DNA of 64,000 bases from TM7 phylum sp. oral taxon 348 (GTDB lineage: Bacteria > Patescibacteriota > Saccharimonadia > Saccharimonadales > Saccharimonadaceae). Shown here in pieces: positions 19,679 through 30,103 of the stretch. Position 1 is the first letter of the stretch; each line of letters begins with the position of its first letter. The DNA is taken from positions 1 to 64,000 of the forward strand of contig SDRW01000002.1 of assembly GCA_007845485.1 (NCBI GenBank), written 5' to 3'. The position numbers and the translations under genes were made by a program. The notes beneath the pieces are model-generated. The model did not search any database and was not told the DNA's origin. It saw nothing but the letters and a program-made list of their open reading frames with translations.

Positions 19679-20931
19679 AAGAAATAACACGTATTCATCT
19701 GGCGAAAACGCCTTATGATATTGAATTGGATGCAAAAGAAGTTCTGCAAAAATATCTATCCGAAATTAAGCAAATGATGGGTTCAGAGGATACGATGTAT
19801 GAAATTGAAGCTCGCATGGTTGAGCTACTTGGTGAGCGCGGCGTTCAGAATAATGGTATTATAACTATGTCGGATGTGGAAGATTTACGCTCCAAAATGG
19901 GTCTACCTAAAGAGTTTTCGGATAGTGAATCTACTGAAGATAGTCAAGCTGATTTAGCACCAAGTAATTCACCTGCCAAACGTTTAATGCGCGATACCGA
20001 TAATGCAATCTTTGGTGGAGTTTGTGCTGGAATTGCGGCTTACTGGGGTATTAATCCTCTGTGGGTAAGATTGTTATTTATAATTTCACCATTCATAACG
20101 TTTGGTACAGCGCTTTTAGTATATATTATAATTTGGATTAGTTTACCCGAGGCAAAGACTGCGGCAGAAAAATTACAGATGCGCGGCGAACCAGTAACTT
20201 TAGATTCTTTAAAGAAAGCTGCTAATAATAGTGAATCAAAATATCGTGCTAAAGAAACATTAGCAAAGATTTTACGTATTTGCTTGGCTCTTGGACTATT
20301 TTTCACAACACTTGGACTTCTAGCTGTTTTGGTGGTAGGTTCAATTACGGGAATTATGGCAATGCCATTCATTAATGAATTTACTCATGCGCAGCCATGG
20401 GCTTGGGGATTACTTATATCATTAATAATTGCTGGAATTATGGCAGTGGAAATGTTTGGCGTACTAACATTTAGTGTAGCTAGGATGAAATTTACTAAAG
20501 CTGTATTAATTACACTGGTTATTACATCTGTAATAGGTGTTTTAAGTATAGCCGGTATGGTTATAACTGGCAGTAAACTATCTAATGAAGTAGTGCAAGA
20601 TAGACAAAGATTAACAAAAGTTATTCATGCGAAATTACCTAACAATGTAGAAGGTGTAAAATATGTAGAATTAGAAGGTAATCACATGACTAGTGAAATT
20701 ATTCCTTCTTCAAATTTACGAGTTGAGGCTGAATATATTAACTATAAAGGTTCTGAAAAGCCTAAAATCGAAATTGTTCGTGATGGCGATACCTTAGAAA
20801 TAGAGTTATTAAATCGAAACAAACCGTGTAAAAATTCCACATTATTTTATTGTGTAGATTCGCCAGTGCATATTAAAATTTACGGACCAGTTAATTTTAA
20901 AAATGAGGATATAGATCATGATAGAAGTTAA
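19675..20931 (+). CDS. PspC-domain membrane protein
   Basis: The cytosolic N-terminus (about 1-95) precedes a PspC domain, with RLMRDTDNAIFGGVCAGIAAYWGINPLWVRLL then a hydrophobic helix. Two or three more membrane segments (about 205-300) follow, then a soluble C-terminal region. PspC proteins sense or respond to envelope stress. In the PadR-PspC-ABC arrangement it may gate or signal to the transporter; that is inference. It overlaps the ABC ATPase gene by 14 bp. Confidence 0.85.
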   Translation: MKEITRIHLAKTPYDIELDAKEVLQKYLSEIKQMMGSEDTMYEIEARMVELLGERGVQNNGIITMSDVEDLRSKMGLPKEFSDSESTEDSQADLAPSNSPAKRLMRDTDNAIFGGVCAGIAAYWGINPLWVRLLFIISPFITFGTALLVYIIIWISLPEAKTAAEKLQMRGEPVTLDSLKKAANNSESKYRAKETLAKILRICLALGLFFTTLGLLAVLVVGSITGIMAMPFINEFTHAQPWAWGLLISLIIAGIMAVEMFGVLTFSVARMKFTKAVLITLVITSVIGVLSIAGMVITGSKLSNEVVQDRQRLTKVIHAKLPNNVEGVKYVELEGNHMTSEIIPSSNLRVEAEYINYKGSEKPKIEIVRDGDTLEIELLNRNKPCKNSTLFYCVDSPVHIKIYGPVNFKNEDIDHDRS

Positions 20932-21604
20932 AAACGTAACGAAGATCTATAATAAAAAGAATGCCTTTACTGCGCTAGATAATATAAATCTTACAATCCC
21001 TAGTAATACGAGCGTAGCGATTTTAGGTAAATCTGGGTCTGGAAAATCGACCCTCATGCATGTAATCTCTGGGCTTGATAAACCACAAAAGGGTCAGGTT
21101 TTGGTTGATGGTGAAGACATTTTACGCCTAAAGCCGCGAGCTACAGATAGGTTTCGAGCTAGTAAGATGGCGTTTATTTTTCAAAGTTTTTTCGTAGAAG
21201 GTGGAGAGAGTTGTTATAACAACGTTAGTCTTTCTCTGGAGACAGCTGGTGTACCAGTTAGAAAGCGCAAGAAATTAATTGAACAGGCTTTGCAGTCGGT
21301 TGATTTGGGTGATAAAATTAAATCTCGTGCAAAAGATCTTTCTGGAGGTCAAAAGCAGAGACTTGCGATAGCTCGAGCGATCGTTGGTGAACCTGAAATT
21401 TTATTTGCAGATGAGCCAACTGGCAATTTGGATTCTGTAACTTCAAAAGTTATTGAGGATTTATTGTTTAATTATCAAAAGAAAAATCGTGCAACTTTAA
21501 TTATTGTCACCCATGATGAGGAATTAGCATCGCGTTGTAATACGGTTATAAATATTAAAGATGGAAAAATTGTAAGTCAAAGCACAGAGGAGTCAAAGAA
21601 ATGA
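20918..21604 (+). CDS. ABC transporter ATP-binding protein (MacB/LolD type)
   Basis: A 228-aa ATPase with Walker A GKSGSGKST, signature LSGGQKQRLAIARAI and Walker B ILFADEPTGNLDS. The DEPTGNLD form is characteristic of the MacB/LolD/FtsE group. It overlaps genes on both sides and pairs with the permease at 21601. The substrate is unknown, probably a peptide or envelope stress agent. Confidence 0.93.
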   Translation: MIEVKNVTKIYNKKNAFTALDNINLTIPSNTSVAILGKSGSGKSTLMHVISGLDKPQKGQVLVDGEDILRLKPRATDRFRASKMAFIFQSFFVEGGESCYNNVSLSLETAGVPVRKRKKLIEQALQSVDLGDKIKSRAKDLSGGQKQRLAIARAIVGEPEILFADEPTGNLDSVTSKVIEDLLFNYQKKNRATLIIVTHDEELASRCNTVINIKDGKIVSQSTEESKK

Positions 21605-22956
21605 GAACTTTAGATATAGTAGCTCGTGCGAGTCGTAATTTACGGCGTGCAAAAATGCGTACATTTTTAACCAGTGTAGCCATCGCGGTCGGAGGTTTTG
21701 CTATTACTGCTAGTTTAATGGCGGGTGAAGGTGCTCGCCAGTATGTAAGCCGTGTTGTGTCTGGAAATATTGATCCAAAAGGGTTGTTAATTACAAAAAG
21801 TGATGAAAACTTTACTACTGAGTCTGGTAGAAAACTACATGAATATGATCCAGATTCTGGTATATATAATGGTCATAATTTTAAAGCTGTTACTGATCAA
21901 GAATTGCAAAGATTGCGCTCTAGAAAAGACTTAAAGAATGTTGAGCCAATGTATCAAGTTCAGCCAAAATATATGACTTTTAGTGCAAAGCCAGATAAAA
22001 AATATGTTGGCGAAACAGTAATGCGAGATAGTGCAATTCGCTTGGAGGCTGCCGCTGGAAAGACTTTGGAAAAAGGTCTTCAGCTAAAGGATGGCGAGGC
22101 TGCTATACCAGATGATTATGCTGAATCTCTTGGAATTTCGGCACAAAGTTTGATAGGTAGTAAAATAACTTTTAGAGTTGAGCAAATCCCTCAAAGGATT
22201 AGTAATGATGAGATTGCTAAAGTTTATGCTGAACGAGGTGAAGATGGTGTACGTGAAATTACCGAATCAAAAATTATGGATAAGAATTTTACTATTGTTT
22301 CGGTAGTAAAAAAGACTCCTGATCAAACTGGTAATATTTCACGTACTTATATTAGCCCTGACTCTGCTAAAGAGCTCTCTGAATTTAGTACTTTAGGTAC
22401 TGATCAGTATAAAAAATATATAACGATTATGGCAACTGTAGCGGACGGCAAAAATCCAGAAGACGTAAAACAAGAATTAAAGTCTGAAGGCTTGAACGTA
22501 ATGACTGCGAATGATATTCAAGGAATGCTATTTATATTTGTAAACTTGTTGCAGAGTATAGTGCTTGGTTTTGGTGTTTTAGCACTTGTCGTTAGTATAT
22601 TTGGCATAGTGAACACACAATATATTTCAGTTTTGGAGCGTACTCAGCAAATTGGTTTAATGAAAGCTCTAGGTGCATCAAGGCGAGATATAGGGAGGCT
22701 ATTTAGATATGAAGCTGCTTGGGTCGGATTATTAGGTGGTACTCTTGGTGTTATCGGTGCATGGTTTACTGGGTTAATGTTGAATCCTTGGATATCTAAA
22801 ACTATAGGATTTGGAAATTACGACCTTTTGGTATTTCAACCTATTGCAGGTGTAAGTGTGATCGCACTACTAATTGTAGTAGCTATTATTGCGGGATTTT
22901 TACCAAGTCGTAAAGCGGCAAAGCTCGATCCGATTGAAGCACTGCGTACTGAATAG
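21601..22956 (+). CDS. ABC transporter permease (MacB/FtsX fold)
   Basis: A 451-aa permease. One N-terminal helix is followed by a large extracytoplasmic MacB_PCD-type domain (about 40-300). Three C-terminal helices form the FtsX domain with ERTQQIGLMKALGASRRDIGRLF. It overlaps the ATPase gene by 4 bp and ends the operon that starts with padR. This is probably a mechanotransmission-type exporter. Confidence 0.92.
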   Translation: MRTLDIVARASRNLRRAKMRTFLTSVAIAVGGFAITASLMAGEGARQYVSRVVSGNIDPKGLLITKSDENFTTESGRKLHEYDPDSGIYNGHNFKAVTDQELQRLRSRKDLKNVEPMYQVQPKYMTFSAKPDKKYVGETVMRDSAIRLEAAAGKTLEKGLQLKDGEAAIPDDYAESLGISAQSLIGSKITFRVEQIPQRISNDEIAKVYAERGEDGVREITESKIMDKNFTIVSVVKKTPDQTGNISRTYISPDSAKELSEFSTLGTDQYKKYITIMATVADGKNPEDVKQELKSEGLNVMTANDIQGMLFIFVNLLQSIVLGFGVLALVVSIFGIVNTQYISVLERTQQIGLMKALGASRRDIGRLFRYEAAWVGLLGGTLGVIGAWFTGLMLNPWISKTIGFGNYDLLVFQPIAGVSVIALLIVVAIIAGFLPSRKAAKLDPIEALRTE

Positions 22957-22970
22957 ATGAGTTTTAGTGT

Positions 22971-22982
22971 TATAATGATTGT
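22971..22982 (+). promoter_or_regulatory. leaderless -10 box for serS
   Basis: TATAAT at 22971-22976 ends 6 nt before the ATG with no SD. Confidence 0.6.
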
Positions 22983-24233
22983 ATGTTAGATATTAACTAT
23001 ATTCGAGATAATGCTGATCATGTACAAAAATCAGCTGAAAATAAAGGTTACAATCTTTCGATAGCAGAACTTTTGCAGATTGATGATAACCGCCGTGAAC
23101 TTCAGAAAAAGGTTGACGCTTTACGTACCGAGAGGAATTTAATTGCAGCGGAGGTTAAACAATCTTTAGGAAAACCCAGCGAAGAACTTCTAGCGAGAGG
23201 TAAATATGTAAAATCTGAGCTTGCAAATTTGGAGGCTGAATATAAATCTGTTCAATCTGATTTTGATGCAAAAATGCGGTCAATTCCTAACCCAGCTTTT
23301 GAAGATGTTCCACTTGGCGGTGAGGATGATAGTGTAGAAATTAAAAGACACGGCGGACAACCTGTTGGAGCAATTGATCATCTTGATTTTGCCACTAAGC
23401 ATGATTGGGTTGATTTTGAACGTGGCGCAAAAGCGGCAGGTGCTAAATTTTATTATCTAAAAGGTGATTTAGCCTTGCTAGAAAATGCAATCATGCAATT
23501 TGCGCTTAATTTTTTGATTAATAAGGGCGCTAAATTTTTGACAGTACCTCATATGGTGAATACTAGAGTAGCGGAAGGAGCGGGTTTTGCTCCAAAGGGT
23601 GATGCTAGTGGTAATGAGTATTTTATTGAAGGTGAGGATCTAACTCTGATTGGTACAGCAGAAGCACCGCTGACTGGTTATCATGCTGATGAGATCTTAG
23701 AAGAAAATGATTTACCGTTGTTTTATGTTGGCTATAGTCCATGTTACCGTAAAGAAGCTGGCACTTATGGTAAGCATGCTAGGGGTCTTTTTAGGGTGCA
23801 TCAATTTAATAAATTAGAAATGTATATATACTGTTTGCCAGAACAAAGTCGTGATATGCATGAAAAGATTCTTTCTCTTGAAGAAGAATTGTGGCAGGCA
23901 ATTGGTATACCGTATCGTGTGGTAAATATTGCCGCTGGAGACTTAGGCGCCCCAGCAGCCAAAAAATATGATATAGAATATTGGTCACCTGCTGATGAAA
24001 AGTATCGTGAGCTAACTAGTTGTTCTAACTGTACTGATTTTCAGGCACGTAATTTAAATATACGTGTACGCCGTAAGGATGGTTCTATAGAGACGGCTCA
24101 TACATTGAATGGTACCGCTGTAAGCTTAGCGCGTTCACTAGTAGTCATTCTAGAAAACTTTCAAAATGAGGATGGCACATTAGCTGTGCCAGAAGTTCTG
24201 CAGCAGTACATGCAGAACCGAAAATATATATAA
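22983..24233 (+). CDS. serS: seryl-tRNA synthetase
   Basis: Class II SerRS, 416 aa. The N-terminal antiparallel coiled coil (about 25-105) that grips tRNA-Ser is followed by motif 2 (YVGYSPCYRKEAGTYGKHARGLFRVHQFNKLE) and motif 3 (LNGTAVSLARSLVVILENFQ). It ends with the usual VPEVLQQYM. Confidence 0.96.
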   Translation: MLDINYIRDNADHVQKSAENKGYNLSIAELLQIDDNRRELQKKVDALRTERNLIAAEVKQSLGKPSEELLARGKYVKSELANLEAEYKSVQSDFDAKMRSIPNPAFEDVPLGGEDDSVEIKRHGGQPVGAIDHLDFATKHDWVDFERGAKAAGAKFYYLKGDLALLENAIMQFALNFLINKGAKFLTVPHMVNTRVAEGAGFAPKGDASGNEYFIEGEDLTLIGTAEAPLTGYHADEILEENDLPLFYVGYSPCYRKEAGTYGKHARGLFRVHQFNKLEMYIYCLPEQSRDMHEKILSLEEELWQAIGIPYRVVNIAAGDLGAPAAKKYDIEYWSPADEKYRELTSCSNCTDFQARNLNIRVRRKDGSIETAHTLNGTAVSLARSLVVILENFQNEDGTLAVPEVLQQYMQNRKYI

Positions 24234-24314
24234 ATATTTCGATAAACATAAATTATAAGTAAATATGGTATAATGAATAAGTAAATAAAACCATGTATGT
24301 CTAAAGGAGGACGC

Positions 24315-24689
24315 ATGATTGAAGCATTAACAATCACCGGTATTAAGTATGATGTTGATGAAAAAACTAAAAAGTATGTAACTAAAAAAATTGGTACACT
24401 TGATCGTTATCTCCCGCGTCATGCTCGCAAGAGTGTGAAAGCTGCTGTTCGTATTGAGAAGATTGATCAAAAGGATGGCAATAAATACGAAGTAGAAATT
24501 GTACTAACAGTGCCAGAAAAGATTATCACCGCTAAAGATACTACTATGAATGCTTTAGCTGCCGTTGATATTGTGGAGGCTAAATTGACTGGCCAACTAC
24601 GTAAATATAAAGAAACCCGTCTTGCTCATGTTGGCAAACAAGGTATAATGGCTAGATTTAAGCGTAGTTTCCGCCGCGAGCAACAATAG
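24315..24689 (+). CDS. hpf: ribosome hibernation promoting factor (HPF/RaiA)
   Basis: Binds the 30S subunit and dimerises or silences ribosomes in starvation. The protein has the beta-alpha-beta-beta-beta-alpha pattern and the VEIVLTVPEKIITAKDTTMNALAAVD core. An in-frame ATG at 24297 would place the strong AAAGGAGG (24303-24310) inside the gene, so the ATG at 24315 is chosen, giving 124 aa. This is the short form without the C-terminal dimerisation domain. TATAAT at 24269-24274. Confidence 0.9.
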   Translation: MIEALTITGIKYDVDEKTKKYVTKKIGTLDRYLPRHARKSVKAAVRIEKIDQKDGNKYEVEIVLTVPEKIITAKDTTMNALAAVDIVEAKLTGQLRKYKETRLAHVGKQGIMARFKRSFRREQQ

Positions 24690-24714
24690 ACTTAATGATT
24701 CAAATAAACTTTAC

Positions 24715-24742
24715 AGCCCTGGGATAATATTCTTGGGGTTGT
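24715..24742 (+). terminator. probable terminator after hpf
   Basis: AGCCCTGGGA and TCTTGGGGTT arms pair with several G-U pairs and are followed by GTTTTGG. The stem is imperfect. Confidence 0.5.
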
Positions 24743-24830
24743 TTTGGTTACCCCGCTATTTAAAGTTGAGCAGTAAAAGTGTATAATATATATCAGTTTT
24801 ATAGATTCAGAAAATTGAGAGGGAAACTTT

Positions 24831-27464
24831 ATGGTTAGTAGGCAGAAAGTGCTATCGAAAGTATTCGGCGATCCACAGCGTCGTATTATTAAGAATTTGG
24901 AAAAGCGTGTTAAAGAAATCAACGAGCTTGAATCTAAATATCAAAAAATGGATGATAAAGAATTGGCAGACCAGACCAATATTCTAAAAGAAAAGCTTAG
25001 TGATAAAAAAACAACCCTTGATACAATCTTGCCAGATGCATTTGCTTTAGTGCGTGAATCTAGTCGTCGTATACTTGGCATGCGACATTTTGATGTTCAG
25101 ATGATCGGTGGAATGGTACTTCATGAAGGTAATGTAGCTGAAATGAAAACTGGTGAAGGTAAAACTTTGGTAGCTACTTTGCCTGTATATTTGAATGCTC
25201 TTGAAGGCAAGGGTGTTCATGTTGTTACTGTAAACGACTATCTGGCGCAGCGTGACGCTAGTTGGATGGGAGAGTTGTACAATTTTTTGGGCTTGACAAC
25301 TGGTGTAATCATAAATGACGCGTCATTTATATACGATCCTGATTATGATAATGAAGCGCATGATGATGAAAAAATGCGTAAACTTCGTCCAGTTGGCAGA
25401 AAAGAGGCTTACAGTGCTGATATTACTTACGGGACAAATAATGAGTTCGGCTTTGATTATTTGCGTGATAACATGGTTAATGATGTTGAATTATTACGCC
25501 AGCGCGAACTAAATTTTGCGATAGTTGACGAGGTGGATTCAATATTGATAGACGAGGCTCGCACACCGCTTATTATTAGCGCTCCTGCTGAAGATAATCC
25601 TGATAATTATATTAATTTTGCTAAAATTGCTAATAAAGTTGCAGCCGATAAAGTTAACTATATTCTTGATGAAAAACGCCGCTCTGTTAGCTTGAGTGAT
25701 GAGGGTGTTGAAAAAGTGCAGAATATGCTTGGTATAAAAAACTTATACACACCAGATAATGTGCGAAGTGTTTATCATATGGACCAAGCATTAAGAGCTG
25801 AAACTTTATTCAAGCGAGATAAGGATTACGTTGTTACAACTGATGGCGAAGTTATTATTGTTGATGAGCATACTGGTCGTTTGATGCATGGGCGTCGATA
25901 TTCTGAAGGCTTGCATCAGGCTATTGAAGCGAAAGAACAGGTTAGAGTGCAGAACGAAAGTATGACTTTAGCAACCGTCTCATTCCAGAATTTCTTCCGT
26001 TTGTATAAAAAACTTAGCGGTATGACGGGTACGGCGTTTACTGAAGCTGAAGAGTTTCAACAAATTTACTCACTTGACGTAGTACAGATTCCACCGAACA
26101 AGCCTATTGCTCGTATAGATAAGGAAGACTTGATATTTAAGACAGAAAAAGCAAAGCTAAAGGCTGTTGCAGAAGCTATTAAGGAATATCATAAATTGGG
26201 CAGACCAGTTCTGGTTGGTTCTGGTTCGATCGTAAAGAATGAACTAATTGCCAAATGGCTTGATAAAGAAGGTATAAAATACGAGCTTTTAAATGCAAAG
26301 AATAATGAGCGTGAGGCATCAATTATTGCTAAGGCTGGCGAAAAGGGAGCTATTACATTAGCTACAAACATTGCTGGTCGTGGTACGGATATTAAGCTTG
26401 GTGAAGGTGTAAAAGAACTTGGCGGTTTGGTGGTTATTGGCTCAGAGCGTCATGAGTCACGCCGAATTGATAATCAGTTGCGCGGTCGTGGCGGGCGACA
26501 AGGTGATCCAGGTGAGACGCAATTCTATGTATCAACAGAAGATGATTTAATGCGAATATTCCAGGGTGAAAGAATAGCATCTTTAATGGATCGTCTAGGT
26601 GTGGATGAAGATACTCCGATTCAAAATAGAGCCGTAAGCAAGACTTTAGAAGCTGCTCAGAAGCGTGTAGAAGGCTACAATTTTGATACTCGTAAAAATG
26701 TTGTTCAATACGATAATGTTATTAACCGTCACCGTCGAGTTGTTTATGCTATTAGGCGTAAGATTTTAGAGGGCGATGATATCAAGAATGAGATTAACCG
26801 CCTAATTCGCGAGGCTATAAAAAGCCTAACAGTTGTGCCCGCTAAAAATAATAAAAAATTTGCCGAGGAGTTTGATGCATTATTCCCAATTGGTAGTGAT
26901 AAAATTGAAAAAATTGGTGCTGAACGTAACGACAAAAAGCGATATAATATAGCGCTTAAGGCTGCTAAAGATTTGTATGCTGAGCAAGAGAAAATAATTA
27001 CCCCCGAAACTTTACGTAAGCTTGAGCGCGAAGTTTATATGGAGGTTCTTGATCAACTTTGGATGCAACATCTTGAAAATATGCATCATTTGCGCGAAGG
27101 AATTCACTGGCGAGGTGTTGGTCAAAGGGATCCGTTGGTCGAATATAGAGTGGAGTCGCAAAAATTATTTGAAGGGCTACAAGAAGCGTTGCGGATGGAA
27201 ACATTACGTATTATTATGCGCGTTCATCCAACAGATATTAAGGCTAAAAATGTAGATGATGAATATGAAACTGAACTTACTCGTTTAGCAGAAACAGCAG
27301 TTGAACAAGGGGTTAACGAGGCTACTAGTGTAACTCATGTTAGTGATGATGATTTTGGTAAAATCAAAAAGGATAAAACCACCGCTGAAAAAAATCATAC
27401 TAAGAATGTTGCTCGTAAAAGGAAAAAAGCGCAACGTCAAAATCGCAAAAAGAACCGCAGGTAA
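24831..27464 (+). CDS. secA: preprotein translocase ATPase SecA
   Basis: Motor of Sec export, 877 aa. Walker A MKTGEGKTLVA, DEVDSILIDEARTPLI (Walker B), TGTAFTEAEEF, TNIAGRGTDIKL and the GRGGRQGDPGETQFY motor motif are all present. The C-terminus ends in a Lys/Arg-rich tail instead of the Cys-rich zinc motif of E. coli SecA. A TATAAT (24782-24787) lies upstream. Confidence 0.96.
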   Translation: MVSRQKVLSKVFGDPQRRIIKNLEKRVKEINELESKYQKMDDKELADQTNILKEKLSDKKTTLDTILPDAFALVRESSRRILGMRHFDVQMIGGMVLHEGNVAEMKTGEGKTLVATLPVYLNALEGKGVHVVTVNDYLAQRDASWMGELYNFLGLTTGVIINDASFIYDPDYDNEAHDDEKMRKLRPVGRKEAYSADITYGTNNEFGFDYLRDNMVNDVELLRQRELNFAIVDEVDSILIDEARTPLIISAPAEDNPDNYINFAKIANKVAADKVNYILDEKRRSVSLSDEGVEKVQNMLGIKNLYTPDNVRSVYHMDQALRAETLFKRDKDYVVTTDGEVIIVDEHTGRLMHGRRYSEGLHQAIEAKEQVRVQNESMTLATVSFQNFFRLYKKLSGMTGTAFTEAEEFQQIYSLDVVQIPPNKPIARIDKEDLIFKTEKAKLKAVAEAIKEYHKLGRPVLVGSGSIVKNELIAKWLDKEGIKYELLNAKNNEREASIIAKAGEKGAITLATNIAGRGTDIKLGEGVKELGGLVVIGSERHESRRIDNQLRGRGGRQGDPGETQFYVSTEDDLMRIFQGERIASLMDRLGVDEDTPIQNRAVSKTLEAAQKRVEGYNFDTRKNVVQYDNVINRHRRVVYAIRRKILEGDDIKNEINRLIREAIKSLTVVPAKNNKKFAEEFDALFPIGSDKIEKIGAERNDKKRYNIALKAAKDLYAEQEKIITPETLRKLEREVYMEVLDQLWMQHLENMHHLREGIHWRGVGQRDPLVEYRVESQKLFEGLQEALRMETLRIIMRVHPTDIKAKNVDDEYETELTRLAETAVEQGVNEATSVTHVSDDDFGKIKKDKTTAEKNHTKNVARKRKKAQRQNRKKNRR

Positions 27465-27467
27465 GTT

Positions 27468-28757
27468 ATGAAACATACTGTTGAAGAGATTCGCCTAAGT
27501 AATGGGGCGCGAGGTCTGTTAATTGATGTACCTGATGCTACAGTGATGAATTTTGAGTTCCAATTTAGAGCAGGTAATCGTTTCACTCGCAGTAAAGATA
27601 TATATGAAACCGCTCATATTATGGAGCATATGGCTTTTGGTGCTAATGCTAAATATAAAGACGAACATGAATTTGAGGCTGAGTTTACGAAGAATGGTGC
27701 CTATCATAATGCATTTACTAGTGATGTTAGCATGGTTTATGCGGCAGAATGTGCCGATTTTGAGTGGGAGAGAATATTACAGCTACAAGAACTCTCAATC
27801 TGTAGCCCTCGTTTTAATGAAACTGAACTTAAGGCAGAAAAGGGGAATGTTAAGAGCGAATTAACGGGTTATTTAGATAGTCACTTACATTTACTTTGGA
27901 TTAAGATGCAACAGTTACTTGGTGAAGATATTTTGACCATGTCTGAGCGCCTTAAAACTATACCAAATATTACCTTAGATGATATAGAAGAGCATTATAA
28001 ACGAACTCATACTAGCAATAATATGCGGTTTGCAATTGCGGGGCGTATGCATGGTCGTAAAAGCGCCATTAAGCGTTATCTAGAAGGATGGAATTTGCCA
28101 AAGGGCGAACGTTTTTCTGTTCCTGTAGATAAATTACATTCTGCGAAGCCTACTTTAATAAAGCGTAAAGAGTCATCAAACATTAAGTTTGGTTGGTCAA
28201 TGATTTTGCCAAAAGTTCTTTCTGATGAAGAATATGTAGCTATGTCGCATTTGAATCATATTTTAACTGGAACTATGCATTCTTATATTTTTGGTACTGC
28301 TAGAAAACGTGGCTTGGCTTATGGAATGTTTAGTACGACAGCTAAATATCCATATTTTTCTAGTTGGGATTTTGGCGGAGAAGTTAACCATGAAACTGCA
28401 GCGCAGGTTTTTGATATTATGTACGATCAATTGAAAAAGGTTCTTAGTGGCGATGTTAAAAAATCTGATCTAGAAATGGCTAAAAGTTATATGCTTGGGC
28501 GATATCAAATGAATGCTCAGACAGTTGGCATGATTTTAAGTTATTACACTGGATATTATTTTCCAACGGATAAAGTCTATAAATATGATGATATTCCAGA
28601 GCGAATTAAGAAAGTAAAATTTAGTGATATGATAGAGGTAGCTCGTCAATTTATTGATGCTGATACTTGGTCATTAGCGATGGTCGGATCTGGTGAACAT
28701 ACTAAGCCTGCTGATTTAGCTAAAATAATTCAACCTTTATATAAAAAGGAGCTCTAA
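27468..28757 (+). CDS. M16 family zinc peptidase
   Basis: A 429-aa pitrilysin/processing-peptidase-like protein. The inverted zinc motif HxxEH is seen as HIMEH (His50, Glu53, His54), with the downstream Glu in ELKAEKGNVKSEL as the third ligand. Two M16 halves are present; the second half lacks the motif, as usual. It starts 3 nt after secA and 2 nt before murD, so it is part of a long operon. Confidence 0.9.
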   Translation: MKHTVEEIRLSNGARGLLIDVPDATVMNFEFQFRAGNRFTRSKDIYETAHIMEHMAFGANAKYKDEHEFEAEFTKNGAYHNAFTSDVSMVYAAECADFEWERILQLQELSICSPRFNETELKAEKGNVKSELTGYLDSHLHLLWIKMQQLLGEDILTMSERLKTIPNITLDDIEEHYKRTHTSNNMRFAIAGRMHGRKSAIKRYLEGWNLPKGERFSVPVDKLHSAKPTLIKRKESSNIKFGWSMILPKVLSDEEYVAMSHLNHILTGTMHSYIFGTARKRGLAYGMFSTTAKYPYFSSWDFGGEVNHETAAQVFDIMYDQLKKVLSGDVKKSDLEMAKSYMLGRYQMNAQTVGMILSYYTGYYFPTDKVYKYDDIPERIKKVKFSDMIEVARQFIDADTWSLAMVGSGEHTKPADLAKIIQPLYKKEL

Positions 28758-28759
28758 AG

Positions 28760-30103
28760 ATGAAAATAGCAATAGCAGGATATGGTTTGGAGGGAAAGCA
28801 AAATTATAAATATTTCAACAAACCAGGCAATGACTTAACAATTGTAGATGAACGTGAAGATATAGATATACCAAGCGACGCAAAGTATATTACGGGTGAT
28901 GGTGTATACGATGATATGAGTCAGTTTGATATGGTTATTAGAACTGCTGGGCTTAGCCCTTTAAAAATTAAAAAAGCTAAATTAGTATGGTCTGCTACCA
29001 ATGAATTTTTTGCCAAATGCAAAGCACCGATTATAGGAGTAACAGGAACTAAAGGTAAGGGTACTACTTCAAGTTTTATAACAAGTATCTTACGCGCGTC
29101 TGGTAAGAAGGTTCATTTAGTTGGGAATATTGGCGTGCCAGCATTATCTGTTTTGCCCGATATACGTTCAGAGGATTTTGTGGTTTATGAGATGAGTAGC
29201 TTTCAGCTTTGGGATATTAAATATTCTCCGCATATAGCTGTTGTTTTAATGATAGAGCCTGACCATCTAGATGTTCACACTGATTTTGAAGATTACCTTA
29301 AGGCTAAATCTAATATTCGGCGCTGGCAGAATTTGAATGATATCTGTATTTATCATCCTTCAAATCCATTTAGTCAAAAAATTGCTTCAGTTACACTCGC
29401 CACTCTAGATCAAACAACTAAGGGTGATTATCTAAATAATATACATCGTTATGGTATTAAAGATGACGGACTTGTGTATATTAAAGATGATTTTTTCTAT
29501 ACAAACGACCGTAAAATTTGCCCGATTAGCTGCGTTAAATTACCTGGTAAGCATAACCTAGAGAATGCTTGCGCCGCTATGAGTGCTGTGCTTGAACTAC
29601 AATTAGATATTTCAGATAATCAGTTCGCCGAGGGATTAAGATCATTTACAGGATTGCCGCACAGATTAAAATATGTTAGCGAAATTAATGATGTCAAATT
29701 TTATGATGATAGTATATCAACAACGCCAGGTAGTGCAATTGCTGCAATTAAATCATTTACTTCGCCAAAGGTTCTAATCCTTGGTGGATCTTATAAGGGT
29801 GGTGATTTCACTGATTTGGTAAAAGAAATAAAGAAAAGTAATATTCGTCAAATTATATTAATGGGCGATGAAGCAAATAGAATTGAACAATTTTTAAAAG
29901 ATGCTGGTATAGCAAAATATGTCAATTTGGAGCGATGCTCAATGTTTGAAATTGTATCTAAAGCCGCCGCTGCAGCTAGTCCTGGTGATGTAGTTATCCT
30001 TAGTCCAGCATGTGCAAGTTTTGGAATGTTTAAAAATTATCAAGATAGAGGCAAAAAGTTTATTAATGCTGTTGATTTATTGAAGAGTGGAGAAACAATA
30101 TGA
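28760..30103 (+). CDS. murD: UDP-N-acetylmuramoylalanine--D-glutamate ligase
   Basis: Mur ligase adding D-Glu to the peptidoglycan precursor. The ATP loop GVTGTKGKGTTSSFI, the central VYEMSSFQLWDI with the MurD-type SSFQL signature, and the C-terminal DDSISTTPGSAIAAI block are conserved. 447 aa. Overlaps the M48 gene by 4 bp. It shows that peptidoglycan is made de novo. Confidence 0.94.
   Translation: MKIAIAGYGLEGKQNYKYFNKPGNDLTIVDEREDIDIPSDAKYITGDGVYDDMSQFDMVIRTAGLSPLKIKKAKLVWSATNEFFAKCKAPIIGVTGTKGKGTTSSFITSILRASGKKVHLVGNIGVPALSVLPDIRSEDFVVYEMSSFQLWDIKYSPHIAVVLMIEPDHLDVHTDFEDYLKAKSNIRRWQNLNDICIYHPSNPFSQKIASVTLATLDQTTKGDYLNNIHRYGIKDDGLVYIKDDFFYTNDRKICPISCVKLPGKHNLENACAAMSAVLELQLDISDNQFAEGLRSFTGLPHRLKYVSEINDVKFYDDSISTTPGSAIAAIKSFTSPKVLILGGSYKGGDFTDLVKEIKKSNIRQIILMGDEANRIEQFLKDAGIAKYVNLERCSMFEIVSKAAAAASPGDVVILSPACASFGMFKNYQDRGKKFINAVDLLKSGETI

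Noticed and set aside
24297-24314. Upstream ATG extending the HPF gene
   Set aside because: The AAAGGAGG ribosome-binding site lies inside this extension and is correctly spaced only for the ATG at 24315.
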